The notes under the pieces were generated by a model. It did no database searches and was not told where the DNA came from. It was given only the letters and a program-made list of their open reading frames with translations. From positions 71,528,756 through 71,592,755 of the forward strand of contig CM060731.1 in assembly GCA_030704615.1 (NCBI GenBank): a stretch of DNA of 64,000 bases, written 5' to 3'. The stretch is from Takakia lepidozioides (Eukaryota; Streptophyta; Takakiopsida; Takakiales; Takakiaceae). Positions 36,092 to 46,856 of the stretch are shown piece by piece. A program made the translations under genes and the position numbers. Every line of letters begins with the position of its first letter. Positions within the stretch are counted from its first letter, which is position 1.

Positions 36092-37574
36092 TCTCTCTAG
36101 CAAACAGACACAGAAGCAGATTGAAGGCTTCTTACTCTGATTTCAGAGTATTCCCATATCATGACCAACTTTAGAGAAAAAACGACAGCCCTAGAGGAAG
36201 CCCCTGACACAAGCCAGCAATCTAACCATCCATGTCCACTAACAAATGAAGTAAGCTACACACACAAGCTAACATCAAAGTATAAGTAGTTCACACATGC
36301 TCAACCCTCAAACATGTGCTGTATGGCACCAAATCACTTTTGTTTTTGTTTTGTCAAGTGTGGGTAAAAATTAACCTCTTCACATAAGGCAAACGTCCAA
36401 AGACAAAATAAGTCCTAAGTAATTAATCTACTGCACATATCTATATCAAAGAAGCCTCACATGAAACCAAAATATTTCCTTGAACTGCAATGAAGAGTAG
36501 GATCGCGAGAAAATGGCATGGGAAAAGAGGATAGAAAGAAAAGGAGGAGAAGAAAGAACACAGAGCACTCATGGCCTATGGAAGTTCTCAGGCTGGGGCC
36601 AAGTTTGAACACAAGTTAGAAAACATTCACTGCATTCTTCAGGGCCATGCACTGCTAAGTTGTGCGTGCCATTGCCTGGGAAACAGTGATATCCGCAAGA
36701 ATTAGGCAGATTCACCCGGATAGCCAGGGCAGGGGTCGAAATCTATCAAGTTCCTCTTGGTTCCATGGCTGTGATCAGAGTGGAACCCCAGCCTCGAGTC
36801 TAATCCCCCTATCTCACTAACCATTGGTCTTGTCCAAATCAGTGACTTCATAATCCAGAACCCAGCTTATTCAGGTAAATCACACAAATACATTAATTTG
36901 TTTGTTTGTTTTGCTTTGCTTTGTAGTGTTGAGATCTCCCAAACTGCGGGGCCCCAGCCCTGGTGCTTGATACCGTTGGAAAGCCCTCGATGAGGAGGGG
37001 TGCACCGACTTGGTCTCATAATTTTTGGACCTGTGGTGTGGGAGATATGGAATTTCAAGTACTTTTGGTCGCTGGAAAGTAGTGAAAAATAGCAAAGGGG
37101 GCTTTCCTGGAACAATGACGTGGAGATCTCCAAACTGCAAGGGTCTCTGGATACATAGGGGATTGCACTTGGACTTAGATGACACTGGACACTTGGGCCA
37201 ACGGCACAGGCTACCCTAGATAATTCTTATGGGAAACCAGCTACACAACCACTGTGAAGGTTTAAGAGGCAACAACAAACTTTGTGAAATTCAAGAGCCA
37301 CATAAATGAAAGAACTCTAAGATACCTAGGTACAGATTGGTGAAACATGTGAAGCTTAGACCCTTTGGCAACTAACTTGCAACTAGCATCCTTCAGATTC
37401 CATCCCTGAAAGTTGATTGAGAAACATCGGGATAAAGGGCTGCATTGCAAGTGTCCAGACTCTAGGACTGACGATCAAAAGACAATTAATTGTGACCTTT
37501 GTCATTTTAACATGCGTCCAAAATATTTCGACAAATAGAAAATCTTGCTGACAAGCAAGACCCAGTCAGGGAAG
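36092..37574. other. Upstream region of the tail-anchored gene, with a repeat pair
   Basis: No coding exon is seen. GAGATCTCCCAAACTGCGG (about 36931) recurs as GAGATCTCCAAACTGCAAG (about 37123), roughly 190 bp apart. This suggests the two ends, or two units, of an unnamed repeat. Confidence 0.45.
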
Positions 37575-37915
37575 ATGTGGAGGCCACATTGGCAGGTTAT
37601 GGGCTTCCTTCACCTATGGCAACAACATGTCCGGTGTATGTATGTGATGAGGCTGGTCAGCAGCTGATCCACAATGCGATGGTGAAGGCGCTGTTAGCGA
37701 ATCTCCAGCACAAGCGTGATATGGAGCAGGAGGAGGGTGCCGCTGAAATTCGCAGGCTTACTCGGAACAGCATTGAGCAAAGGATAGCACTATGTACTCC
37801 AGAGGTGCTGGCGGCCCTTATATTGCTACTGTAGTCACGGTATGCCGGAGTACAGATAAACGCAGCTGCTGCTCTCTTGAATTTGTCACTAGAGAAGGAG
37901 AACAAGCTGCAGAAT
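37575..37915 (+). pseudogene. U-box/ARM-repeat E3 ligase fragment, broken
   Basis: The frame encodes EIRRLTRNSIEQRIALCTPE, then AALILLL, an in-frame TAG (37832-37834), and SRYAGVQINAAAALLNLSLE followed by KENK. This is the first ARM repeat region of plant U-box proteins of the PUB38-41 type, where LLLSRYA.VQ.NA.A.LVNLSLEK normally runs on without a stop. Similarity ends near 37905, where a normal gene would continue into KVKIVR. No U-box is visible upstream. It is most likely a duplicated fragment or pseudogene; an isolated exon with a damaged reading frame is the alternative. Confidence 0.65.
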
Positions 37916-39274
37916 CCTTACAGACAATGGCTGGCAACAACAAGTCCGGTATGCTGGCTTCCAGAGCTTAGTCTTCAAACGTACGTGTATAGGCTCACAA
38001 GGTCCATCAGCAAAGTGGACCTGTCCCATTGTTTAGATTAAACTGGAGAGGGCCAAATGCAGGGCGACATGCATTTGACGGATAACTATGATCAAAATAC
38101 AAGGGAAAAGAGCAGGATGTATTTCGATGGGAAGGTGAAGGGAAGGATGACTCAATAACTGCAACGTCTTTGCACACAATCCAAGGAGAGAGGGTGTGTG
38201 TGAGAGAGAGAAGAAAACATATAGAAAGCCATGCCTCCAATGCCGAGAATGAAGTAGTGGAACATATACAAACAAAGAGCGGCAAATGGGAGGCAACAAA
38301 TTGAAGTACCAGTCACGGAGTTCGCTGGACGGTCTCCGCTTGCTGTTCCTATTCAACAACTTGCTCAATGTATAGCTCCAGTATCCTTTTGGGACTGCGA
38401 ACAACCACTTTCCGCCCCCAAGTTCAACCCCGCATTCTCATCAACTTGAGCGAGCGCGCACCCTACAGTCCGAAAGCCAGATAAACATGACATCAGATCA
38501 TGCGCATGCAGACCTCGCATATCAGACGACTATTTCAAGAAACCCCTGATGATCGCCCGGAGATGAACAAGAGAAACCCAAAACAAGGACAATGAAACCC
38601 ACTACAGAAATCACGCTGCCGACCTGACCCAGTATCAACTGCAATCCATCAACGCCTCCGATCGCACATTCGAGCACCACTGCGCGCAGATCGCTGTGCG
38701 GCAGCCAATGCGAGGAAGAAAGGTTTTAGGGTGTAAAGACTAAAGAACAATGCGTCCACGCGGCACACTCCCATTCGTGGGACCCTATCCATCTGCTCAC
38801 TTGAAGAAGCAATGGGTGATGTCCACGTGTAAAATTTGATAATAAATTCTCTGACATGAAAGAGATGACTCCGGCCCGGCCGAAGCCGGCGTAACTAAGA
38901 GCCACTTCACCTTGCGGCTACTGCCCGTTTTCAGGGTTGGGCCCTATTTGACATCCACACATTCCAACTCCCATAAGAGTCCATCTTCCCGAGGAGCTCA
39001 AATTATCTCCCACTTCCATTCCCATTCCTCTGGCTGAGCTATGATGGAAGGTCTGTCAAGACTTTCTCATGGGATGTTACTAGGCTAATGGGGTGGATAC
39101 CAAGAAAGTTCAACTGAAGCTGTCTGGTTGAGCTAGCCAAAGGGGTGGGGGAAATGAGAGAGAGAGCAACAATCGATCAATCTCATCAAACTCATGAGGA
39201 GAATGTCTACAATGTAAGGCAATCCATGCAGATGAGGAGTGTGTATTTTGCATGAGCAGTGAGCAGGTTTAAGC
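37916..39274. other. Region without recognised gene
   Basis: Nothing coding is recognised. At 38380-38900 the base composition is more GC-rich than the surroundings, with AAGCCGGCG and a telo-box-like TTTTAGGGTG near 38728. It could contain a promoter for the minus-strand gene at 36091, but this is speculative. Confidence 0.35.
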
Positions 39275-39850
39275 ATGAGCACAAATGACCATGAGCAGAG
39301 CTTAATTTCTGGAATGTTGTCCACATTTGGCCTTGTAGCACATATATATGAAGAAAATGGTGGACATCTAATTACCTTCCCTAAAACAAGACTACTATGG
39401 CGTTGGCAACAATACCATCTAGCCTTAAACCACCAACATAGACATGAATCTCCCACACAACCATTTGAAACCGAAATAGTTTGGCTATATCAAAGATATA
39501 AATACCGAATTCTGAAAAATGACTCCTTAAAACTCTCACAGTACTCACTACCCAACCTCATCCTTGACTATCTTACAACTTCATTTAACATTACTCATTC
39601 TTATTTTTCATCTCCGGTTACATGTTCTACACAACTAAAACAATTCTACTCACCTTTCGTGAGAGAAAAAATATTTGGATCCCTTGGAACCATACAAATG
39701 GCAAGGAATTGGATGTGCACATCCTCACAACGAAACCGATACACAGCAAGCCTTACATTGGGCTAGACTTGCAGCAAAAAATCCAGAATCCATTACAATT
39801 CTTACAATACCAGATACTAACTGGTATCAAAACTTTTAACCCACACGTAA
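39275..39850 (+). pseudogene. Degenerate mobile-element-like protein, frameshifted
   Basis: An open frame of 163 codons holds FPKTRLLWRWQQYHLALN and LKQFYSPFVREKIFGSLGT. A frameshift near 39690 is followed in another frame by YKWQGIGCAHPH, ALHWARLAAKN and ITILTIPDTNWYQN, then a stop. The GSLGT and IPDTNWY blocks suggest a catalytic Rossmann-like end, perhaps the DNA adenine methyltransferase-like module found in DIRS-type retroelements. I cannot confirm this. Codon use is AT-rich compared with the host genes. Confidence 0.4.
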
Positions 39851-40029
39851 GACTTTCCAACAAATAAACACAATAGCTATACATCACGCTATGTCTATAC
39901 TCGTCCATAAAAGAAGAATTGAAAACAACCATACCTCCAAGATCCACCATAAGAAATAAACAAAAGTTTTGTAGTGGCTTAAAATTCTTGTTAGCGCGCT
40001 AAGCACTTGTCTCAAGTTTTAGGGACGGG

Positions 40030-40200
40030 CCTGTTGGTTGGTACTATTCATTTCCTGCCTATAAACTCACACAGCAGTGCCAAATCACTACATATCCACA
40101 CCCACTCATTGAACGAGTCCATCAGGATTCGAACTCGGACCAGATATATGAGATAAACACTCACACCCAACCAACAATTGAGTTCATGACTTGGCGACCA
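40030..40200 (-). repeat. Possible tRNA-derived SINE
   Basis: On the minus strand, GGTCCGAGTTCGAATCCTG (about 40144-40126) contains a good Pol III B box (GTTCGAATCC). A less clear A-box-like TTGGTTGGGTGTGAG lies about 40 bases upstream. The boundaries and tail are not resolved. Confidence 0.35.
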
Positions 40201-40439
40201 CCTCTTGTAAAGATACATACTTAACTACAAATACAAAATCAAACCAAACGATTACTGATCTTTGGCTACTGGTACTGGTCACTGATTACTGGTTACTGGT
40301 CATTGGTCACATCAGTTCACCTTTCTTAGTTCCAGGCTCTAGATCTAAAGGGAAGGGCTACTTTAAGCTTAATCCGGCCCTCCTTAAGTCTCAGGTAATG
40401 GTCAATGCTCTAGCTCAGGAGTGATCCTCCTCTGGTAAC

Positions 40440-41260
40440 AGCTTTGAGCCCCCCACTCTTAGATTCCTTAAGAAGCTAGAGGCCACCCGCATCAAAGCTG
40501 GTAAGGAATTAGCTCGGGCCTTCGCTGTAGCTAGCTCGCAGGAGAAATCCTTACTTAAATGCCTTCATCTATGTCAACAACTTCTAGAAAACAAGGATGC
40601 ACTATGACTAATTTACAATAGAGCCAAGTCCAACCTCTAGAGTTTTAGACAGGAAAAAGAGAATGCCCTGCGCCTCCATGCCTCTAGGTGATGAAGAGGA
40701 TATCCCATCGGGGTTCTTGAGAGAGACAATGGAGGAGGCCATCCTTCTTTGCTTGACCTTAATGAAAAAATATTAAACATCTTCTCACTTTTAAGGTTAA
40801 CTCTAAGATTGTTGAACAATGTTTTGCCTCTCTCTTTTTCAAAAGGCCTCACTCAACTAAGACAGCTCAAGCCTCGGAGGCTCTGCTCAATCATGTCTCT
40901 TCTCTCCTCTCTGTCAAGGAACAAGAAGACCTATCTGCTCCTCTCACGAATACTGAGTTAGCTGAGGCTTTGCTATCGCTCCAATCTGGCAAGATGTCGG
41001 GCCTTGACGGCATGCCCATTGAGCTTTTTAGAGGGTCTTCGATGGTTGATGACTTGTGGCATGCAATTGTGGAATTAGCGAGACCATTGAGCATTGTTTG
41101 TTAGACTGCCACTTGTATTCTAGAACTTGGTTTCTTGTGGTGGACTTATATTCCTACTGGAATGCTCTCTCTCCCCTGTCTGCTCCTCTTCTGCTACTCA
41201 ATTTGCATAACGGTTCCTCTAAGAGCACCTACTCGGTCTAGGCTTGCCTTAGGGCGCATG
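40440..41260 (+). mobile_element. L1-type LINE remnant
   Basis: Broken frames include ALLSLQSGKMSGLDGMPIEL, the N-terminal RT signature of plant LINEs. After a deletion comes the C-terminal knuckle CNCGISETIEHCLLDCHLYS. The palm with YxDD is gone. It differs from LINE-A and LINE-B and so represents a third LINE lineage. Confidence 0.65.
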
Positions 41261-41366
41261 CTCTCTAGTCAATCTAGAAGGGTAGATGTGGTTTGCTATT
41301 CGAGGGGAAGCGCCCCACCATCAGATCGATCATTTTTAAGTCAATGTTTTCGGATCTGATGACTGA

Positions 41367-41499
41367 TGTCAAGGACGAGAACATGACTGAATACAAACAA
41401 GAGATCAGACTAGAGGTACAAGACTAGACAAGAAGTCAAGGTCGGCGTGGCCAAATGCACGATGAGTAAATATGAATCAAGACGATCTTTATAACAATG
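41367..41499 (-). repeat. Inverted fragment of the Ty3 LTR (U5 end)
   Basis: It reads TGTCAAGGACGAGAACATG and onward, the reverse complement of the last 133 bp of the LTR at 41500-42129. It abuts the LTR start exactly, giving a broken palindrome at ACAATG/TGTCACGG. Confidence 0.85.
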
Positions 41500-42129
41500 T
41501 GTCACGGACACAGCCCAGAGGAACTTACCAGGAGTAAATACCAGAAGTTACCAAGTTACCATGTTACCGGAAGTTATCATGGTTACCGTGATTTACCATG
41601 ATTTACTATTCCTTACCATTACTTACCAAATTACCGGGAGTTTACCAAATTACCAAGAGTAACTTGGAAACTGCTCAGGAAGCTTCATTTGGATGAAACT
41701 TCTCCATCAAGATACCTCATTTGTTTAAGGAAGCTTCTCCATCAAGAAACCTTTGTCTAATCTTGGAAACTTCTCCAGCAAGAAACCTCCATAGGGGAAG
41801 CTTCTTAGGGAAGATTATTATTAGTCAGTATATATAGGAGGCGAGACTGGACACTTTTCAGTCTCGCCAACACTAGTTCAAGCTACTCTTGTTTCTAGTT
41901 TACAGTACTCTAGCCTAGTTTCCAGTATCTAGTACTCCAGTCCAGTTTCCAGCATTCCAGTATTCAAGTCGTGTTCCAATATCTTGTACTCTTGTTCATT
42001 GTTATAAAGATCATCTTGATTCATATTTACTCGTTGTGCATACGGCCACGCCGACCTTAACTTCTTGTCTAGTCTTGTACCTCTAATCTGATATCTTATT
42101 TGTGTTCAATCATGTTCTCGTCCTTGACA
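41500..42129 (+). repeat. 5' LTR of a Ty3-type element
   Basis: This 630-bp LTR begins TGTCACGGACAC and ends CCTTGACA. U3 contains TTACC-rich repeats (41535-41660) and imperfect AAGCTTCTCC/AAGAAACCT repeats (41690-41810). TATATATAGGAGG at about 41829-41842 is a likely TATA box. The gag frame starts 38 bp downstream. No typical tRNA-complementary primer site is obvious after it. Confidence 0.82.
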
Positions 42130-42167
42130 ATTTTGCGAGACTAAAGTTTGTTCCTTAGTTAGTTAAG

Positions 42168-43370
42168 ATGGAAGGCACATTTGCGGAAATGGTCACCACA
42201 TTGCAGAGTCTTCAGCTCCAGATGCAAGAACTTCGTGCCTCTACTGCCCAACTACAAACTGATCAGTCTGAAGATCTTGGCAACGCTCTCAACAATTTGC
42301 AACAACAAATTTCAGAGTTGAAGGAGTCGAACAATGGATCTTCAACCTTACGAGTCTCTACTACAACGAATCCTACTGCAACGGTTCCTCCAAATCTTCA
42401 ACAGATTATAAAGGAACCAAAGGTCAGCTTGCCCGAAAAATTTGATGGGACAAGATCAAGATTTCGCGGTTTTGTTCAACAAGTACGATTGTTCCTACGA
42501 CTACATCCACAACGCTACCCTGATGAAGATATTCAAGTGGGATTTGTGGGCACCTTTCTATCAGGCACTGCCCTATCTTGGTTTGCACCGCTATTAGAGA
42601 AAAATTCGCATTTACTATATAATTTTGAAGCGTTCATGTCCAAGTTCACTGCGACGTTTGGAAAGAATGATAGAGAGAGAGTTGCAAATACAAAGATGCG
42701 AAATCTTCGACAATGAGCACGTCCAGCTTCTGTTTATGCTGCCGAATTTCGACAACTTGCGTGCGACCTCAACTAGAATGAGAAGAGTCTCATTAGTCAG
42801 TTTCGATGTGGCCTAAAAGAGGAAGTAAAAGATTTGTTGCTGACAATGCCAAACATGAGTACACTGAGCGAATTTATCACCCAAGTCATTGCATGCGATA
42901 ATCGTTTGTTCGAAAGACGTCAAGAGAAGCGATCTGGATGGTCGACGACGCACCATGTCGCTGCTACTACGGCACCAAACACAACGATCCATCAGACATC
43001 CGGTAATGATCCTATGCAGATTGATGTTGTCCAATTCGAGCCAATGTCGCCACAAAAAAAACAAAGACGGCGCTCAAATGGATTATGCCTAAGTTATTGC
43101 GGAGAAAATGATCACATAACATTAAACTGCCCCAACAAGAGAAGATTCAAAGCTCGGGGCACAACTCAAGTGTTCGATACGAGGAGGTCGGAAAACAAAG
43201 ATGTCCAGTCAACCATGCGGCTGGACACCCCAAATTCCTCACCAAAAAAATGTCTCTTTCTACCTCCAGACCATGTACCTTGTTTTATAGTTCCAGTAAA
43301 GATCATGATGCAAACTCGAGATATCTCCGTAGAAACACTTTTGGACTCGGACGTCAGCATGTTTTATTGA
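42168..43370 (+). pseudogene. Ty3 gag, with in-frame stops
   Basis: One frame runs from ATG 42168 through a capsid-like domain (LPEKFDGTRSRFRGFVQQVR, LFLRLHPQRYP) to a zinc knuckle. It is cut by TGA at 42714 and by TAG near 42771. The knuckle reads CLSYCGENDHITLNC and keeps C-x4-H-x4-C, but the first pair has C-x3-C instead of C-x2-C. The frame ends at the start of the protease. Confidence 0.8.
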
Positions 43371-46300
43371 CAAAGACTTTACGAAGCAACACAATTTAAG
43401 GTTCGTAAAAAAGAAATTCTCAGCCCCTGTTGAAGTCATCGATGGACGACCGTTAGCATCAGGAAATATTGACCATGAAACTCGACCCATTAAAGTGAAG
43501 CTTAAAAATCAAGCATCACAGATTGTTTTCAATGTCATCCAGTCTCCAACGAATCATGTGATCCTTGGACTTCCCTGGTTTGTATTTCATAACCCTGACA
43601 TCGACTGGCGATCACGAAAAATTTCGGCAAGACAAAAATGCAAAAGTACCAAAAGTGTTCAACCTCTGTTTCTTGGAGCTAGAACCTTTATGAGAGCTAT
43701 GAAGAAAGACGCAACATTTGCACTTTATGCGACTCCGATCAAAACCACAACAGACCAAGGTACTTCGACATTACCCACTCAATATCAAGATTTCAAGGAT
43801 GTCTTCGAAAAGAAAAATGTTGACATACTGCCAGAACATCGACCTTACGATTGTGCAATTGAGTTGCAAGAAGGAGCTCAACCACCATTCGGCCCGATCT
43901 ACAATTTATCTCAGATGGAGCTGGCTGCTTTACGCGAATACATTGATGAAAATTTGTCAAAGAATTTCATTCGACATTCGAAATCACCCGCGGGAGCACC
44001 TATCTTATTTGTAAAGAAGAAGGATGGATCGTTACGCATGTGTGTGGACTATCGTGGGCTCAACAAAGTCACTATAAAAAAATCGTTACCCACTACCGCT
44101 GATTTCCGGACTCCTCGAACAACTTGGACGAGCAAATTTTTTCACAAAGATTAACTTGAGAGGAGCTTACAACCTTGTACGAATAAAAGAAGGAGACGAA
44201 TGAAAGACTGTTTTTCGCACAAGGTACGAACATTTCGAATACAATGTTATGCCTTTCGGTCTTACAAATGCTCCAGCAATTTTTCAACACATGATGAATG
44301 ACATCTTTCGAGAATTTTTAGATGACTTTGTAGTCATCTATTTGGACGACATTTTGATATTTTCACAGAATGATGAAGAACATGGTCGTCATGTACGCCT
44401 TGTCCTTAATAAATTGAGAGAAAAAAGACTATATGCCAAGTTGGAAAAATGTCTTTTCCACCAATCTGAAGTCGAATTTTTGGGCTACATTATTTCCGAC
44501 AAATGCGACTTTATGGATCAGAAGAAAATACAGACCATCATCGAGTGGATTAAACCAACTTCGGTCCGAGATGTACAATATTTTCTAGGATTTGCAAATT
44601 TCTATAGAATCTTCATCAAGGACTACTCCAAAATTGCTGCACCAATGACACGACTTACAGGGAAAGACAAATTTGTATGGGACGAGAAATTTGAAAAAGG
44701 CAATACTGGTTGCAGCATTTTTTGGAAGCAGATGCCTTTGCACTTGAGAATCAAACAAATCCATGTTTTTTACGATCGGTTTTTGGTGGCGTCATTCGAG
44801 GCTCAATGGTCACGCTATCCAAAAACCTGAGTATTATGTGCTCGTGTTTTGAATCGACGAATAAAACTAAGCAAACAAGGAAAACCAAACCAAAATCAAA
44901 AAAACAGCAAATCTCAAAGTATATGCTATCCATGTCCAGACGAGAGATCATAAAGAAGATCCAGGAAGCACTAAAGAGCGACCAATTTGCCACGACACTA
45001 CGAAGTCAACTAAATCGACCTCGAGACAACCCACATGTTACAAACAACTTCGAATTCAAATATGACTTACTTTATTTCAAGGGACTTCTCTATGACCTCC
45101 AGGACCTATACGACTTCGAATTTTCAACATGTGATTTTTCGGCTGCAGGACATTCGGCTTCAACAAAACAATGGGATTGATATACTAGCAGATATGGAAA
45201 TCATGAAAAAATAAAATTGCGACACGTGTGCTAGAGCGAAGGGACCACGACATCGACCTTAGACCTTTTTTACCCATTCCCCGGTCCATGGTCGTCCGTG
45301 TCTATGGATTTTATTACGGACCTTCCAATTTCCAAGACCACCGATTCAATTCTTGTTATTGTAGATCGTTTTACGAAGATGACACATTTCATTCCATGTA
45401 ATAAGACGGTTACCGGCGAGGAAACTACAAGACTTTTCCTCAATAATATCTACCACATTCATGGACTCCTGAATGACATCTGATCACATCCATATCAAAT
45501 TTCTGGAGGGGATTATTTCATATATTGGATACTAAGATCAACCTCTCTACAGCTAATCATCCACAGACTGATGGTCAAACCGAACGTGTAAACCAGATTT
45601 TGTGTCGCGCACCTCACTTCGGTAAGCTCCCCCTCAAGTCATAGTTACCGCTTACTTGCGCGCGCCTGACTCCCAACCTGGCTGTCGGGCCAACTTGGAG
45701 CTCGGCTGCTCACCGGCATAACGGTCCCCTTTGTTCCCCAAGGACCCTCCACCGATTTGGAACAACGGGAATTCCCTTTGGTAGTTGGCAGTCCGGAACA
45801 GCTCCTACTCTTTGGTCGCTTTCCGACTCGCTCTCGCTTACTCACTAGTTTTTGGTCACCAACGGGCTTGCACCGTTCTCGGGGTTACTACTCCTATATA
45901 TACTTCTGTAGCTGTCCGCGGGGGTTTCACAACCAGCCATGCCATTTTATGGCGAACCACCACGAAAACCCTCGACTCCCGGTGATGAGTCACGGTGAGT
46001 CTTGGCCCACTCACCACGGCCCCTATGGACCGTGATGAGTCCCAAGACTCCCCACGACTCCCACCACGAGGTCTCCGTCCCCATGGTGAGTCCTATGCCA
46101 CCCCCACTAAGTCCCGCTAAGCTACCACCACCCCTTGTGGAGCCACCCCCACCACAACCGGTGTGCGGGGCTCCACCTAGTGAGCGCCTCCGCCTCCTTG
46201 AGTGCCTTGGGCACTCAAGGGTGCTTCAGCCCCCCATACCTATCGCTGCCGCTGCCCCCACCACAGGGGCAGCCCTTCATGTGTCCCGACCCCCTGCCCT

Positions 46301-46391
46301 CAAGGCAAAGGGCCGCGACATTTTGGAGCAGTATCTTCGCTGTACGATAAATTATCACCAAGATAATTGGACGGACCTTCTGTCATTGGCT
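43270..46391 (+). pseudogene. Ty3 pol (protease, RT, RNase H remnant, integrase), broken
   Basis: The protease active site reads LLDSDVS where LLDSGAS is expected, and a stop follows. RT covers about 43870-44690: [20 protein letters not shown], a frameshift near 44070, an in-frame stop (GDE then TGA) near 44200, then MPFGLTNAPAIFQ and the catalytic VIYLDDILIF. RNase H is reduced to fragments (44700-44860). The integrase has a worn HHCC region near 45110-45180 and the core SMDFITDLPISKTTDSILVI, then [22 protein letters not shown] is split at 45602 by a solo LTR and resumes at 46326 (LEQYLRCTINYHQDNWTDLL). Integrase homology stops at about 46391, where the next insertion or deletion begins. Confidence 0.85.
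45603..46320 (+). mobile_element. Solo LTR inserted in Ty3 integrase
   Basis: The 718-bp sequence starts TGTCGCG and ends CGCGACA, a perfect 7-bp inverted terminal repeat. It is flanked by the 5-bp duplication TTTTG (45598-45602 and 46321-46325). Excising it with one TTTTG makes the integrase frame continuous. It is GC- and C-rich, unlike the Ty3 host. CTCCTATATATAC near 45891 is a likely TATA box. No internal region remains, so LTR-LTR recombination is likely. Its orientation is assigned from the TATA box. Confidence 0.9.
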
Positions 46392-46499
46392 GGGGTCAAA
46401 GCATGCTACGGTCCACCCAAAATGGACGTCCCAAGCTCTCTGCGAATGCAGTGCCACATAGAAGGACTGACATGGATGTTGGATATAAGTGCATTTTGA

Positions 46500-46830
46500 A
46501 AGTTTAGACATGAATCATTGATCCTTATTCTGTGCTGAAAACAACGGTGGTTTTCTTTTTGGAATCCATGGAGATTTGAGCATTGAATGAAGTCCAAACG
46601 TAAAAGTATGTATGATGTCCAAAGTAAGGTTGTGGACTATATGGAATCAATTGGAGTGGTGGAAAACTTCAATTCACATAGGGATTTTAATGTCCAGTAG
46701 GAAGGTCACCGTTATACGTGGAAACCACAATGTAGCCCTAAGAATTAGTTTATGAGATATGTGAGAAATTTTCAAAATCTATCATTTTATGTTGGAACAT
46801 CCTAATTCATTAGACCTTCTTCCATTGCGG
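46500..46830 (+). mobile_element. Possible LINE endonuclease remnant
   Basis: One frame, with several stops, reads DYMESIGVVENFNSHRDF and EGHRYTWKP, resembling the C-terminal part of LINE endonucleases (a T-W segment before the S/D/H end). The evidence is thin. Confidence 0.3.
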
Positions 46831-46856
46831 CTACTACAACGTCTGGGCAAGGTTCT

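Noticed and set aside
46002-46499. 165-codon protein spanning the solo LTR edge
   Set aside because: It is a chance fusion of Pro-rich solo-LTR sequence with Ty3 integrase codons across the target duplication.
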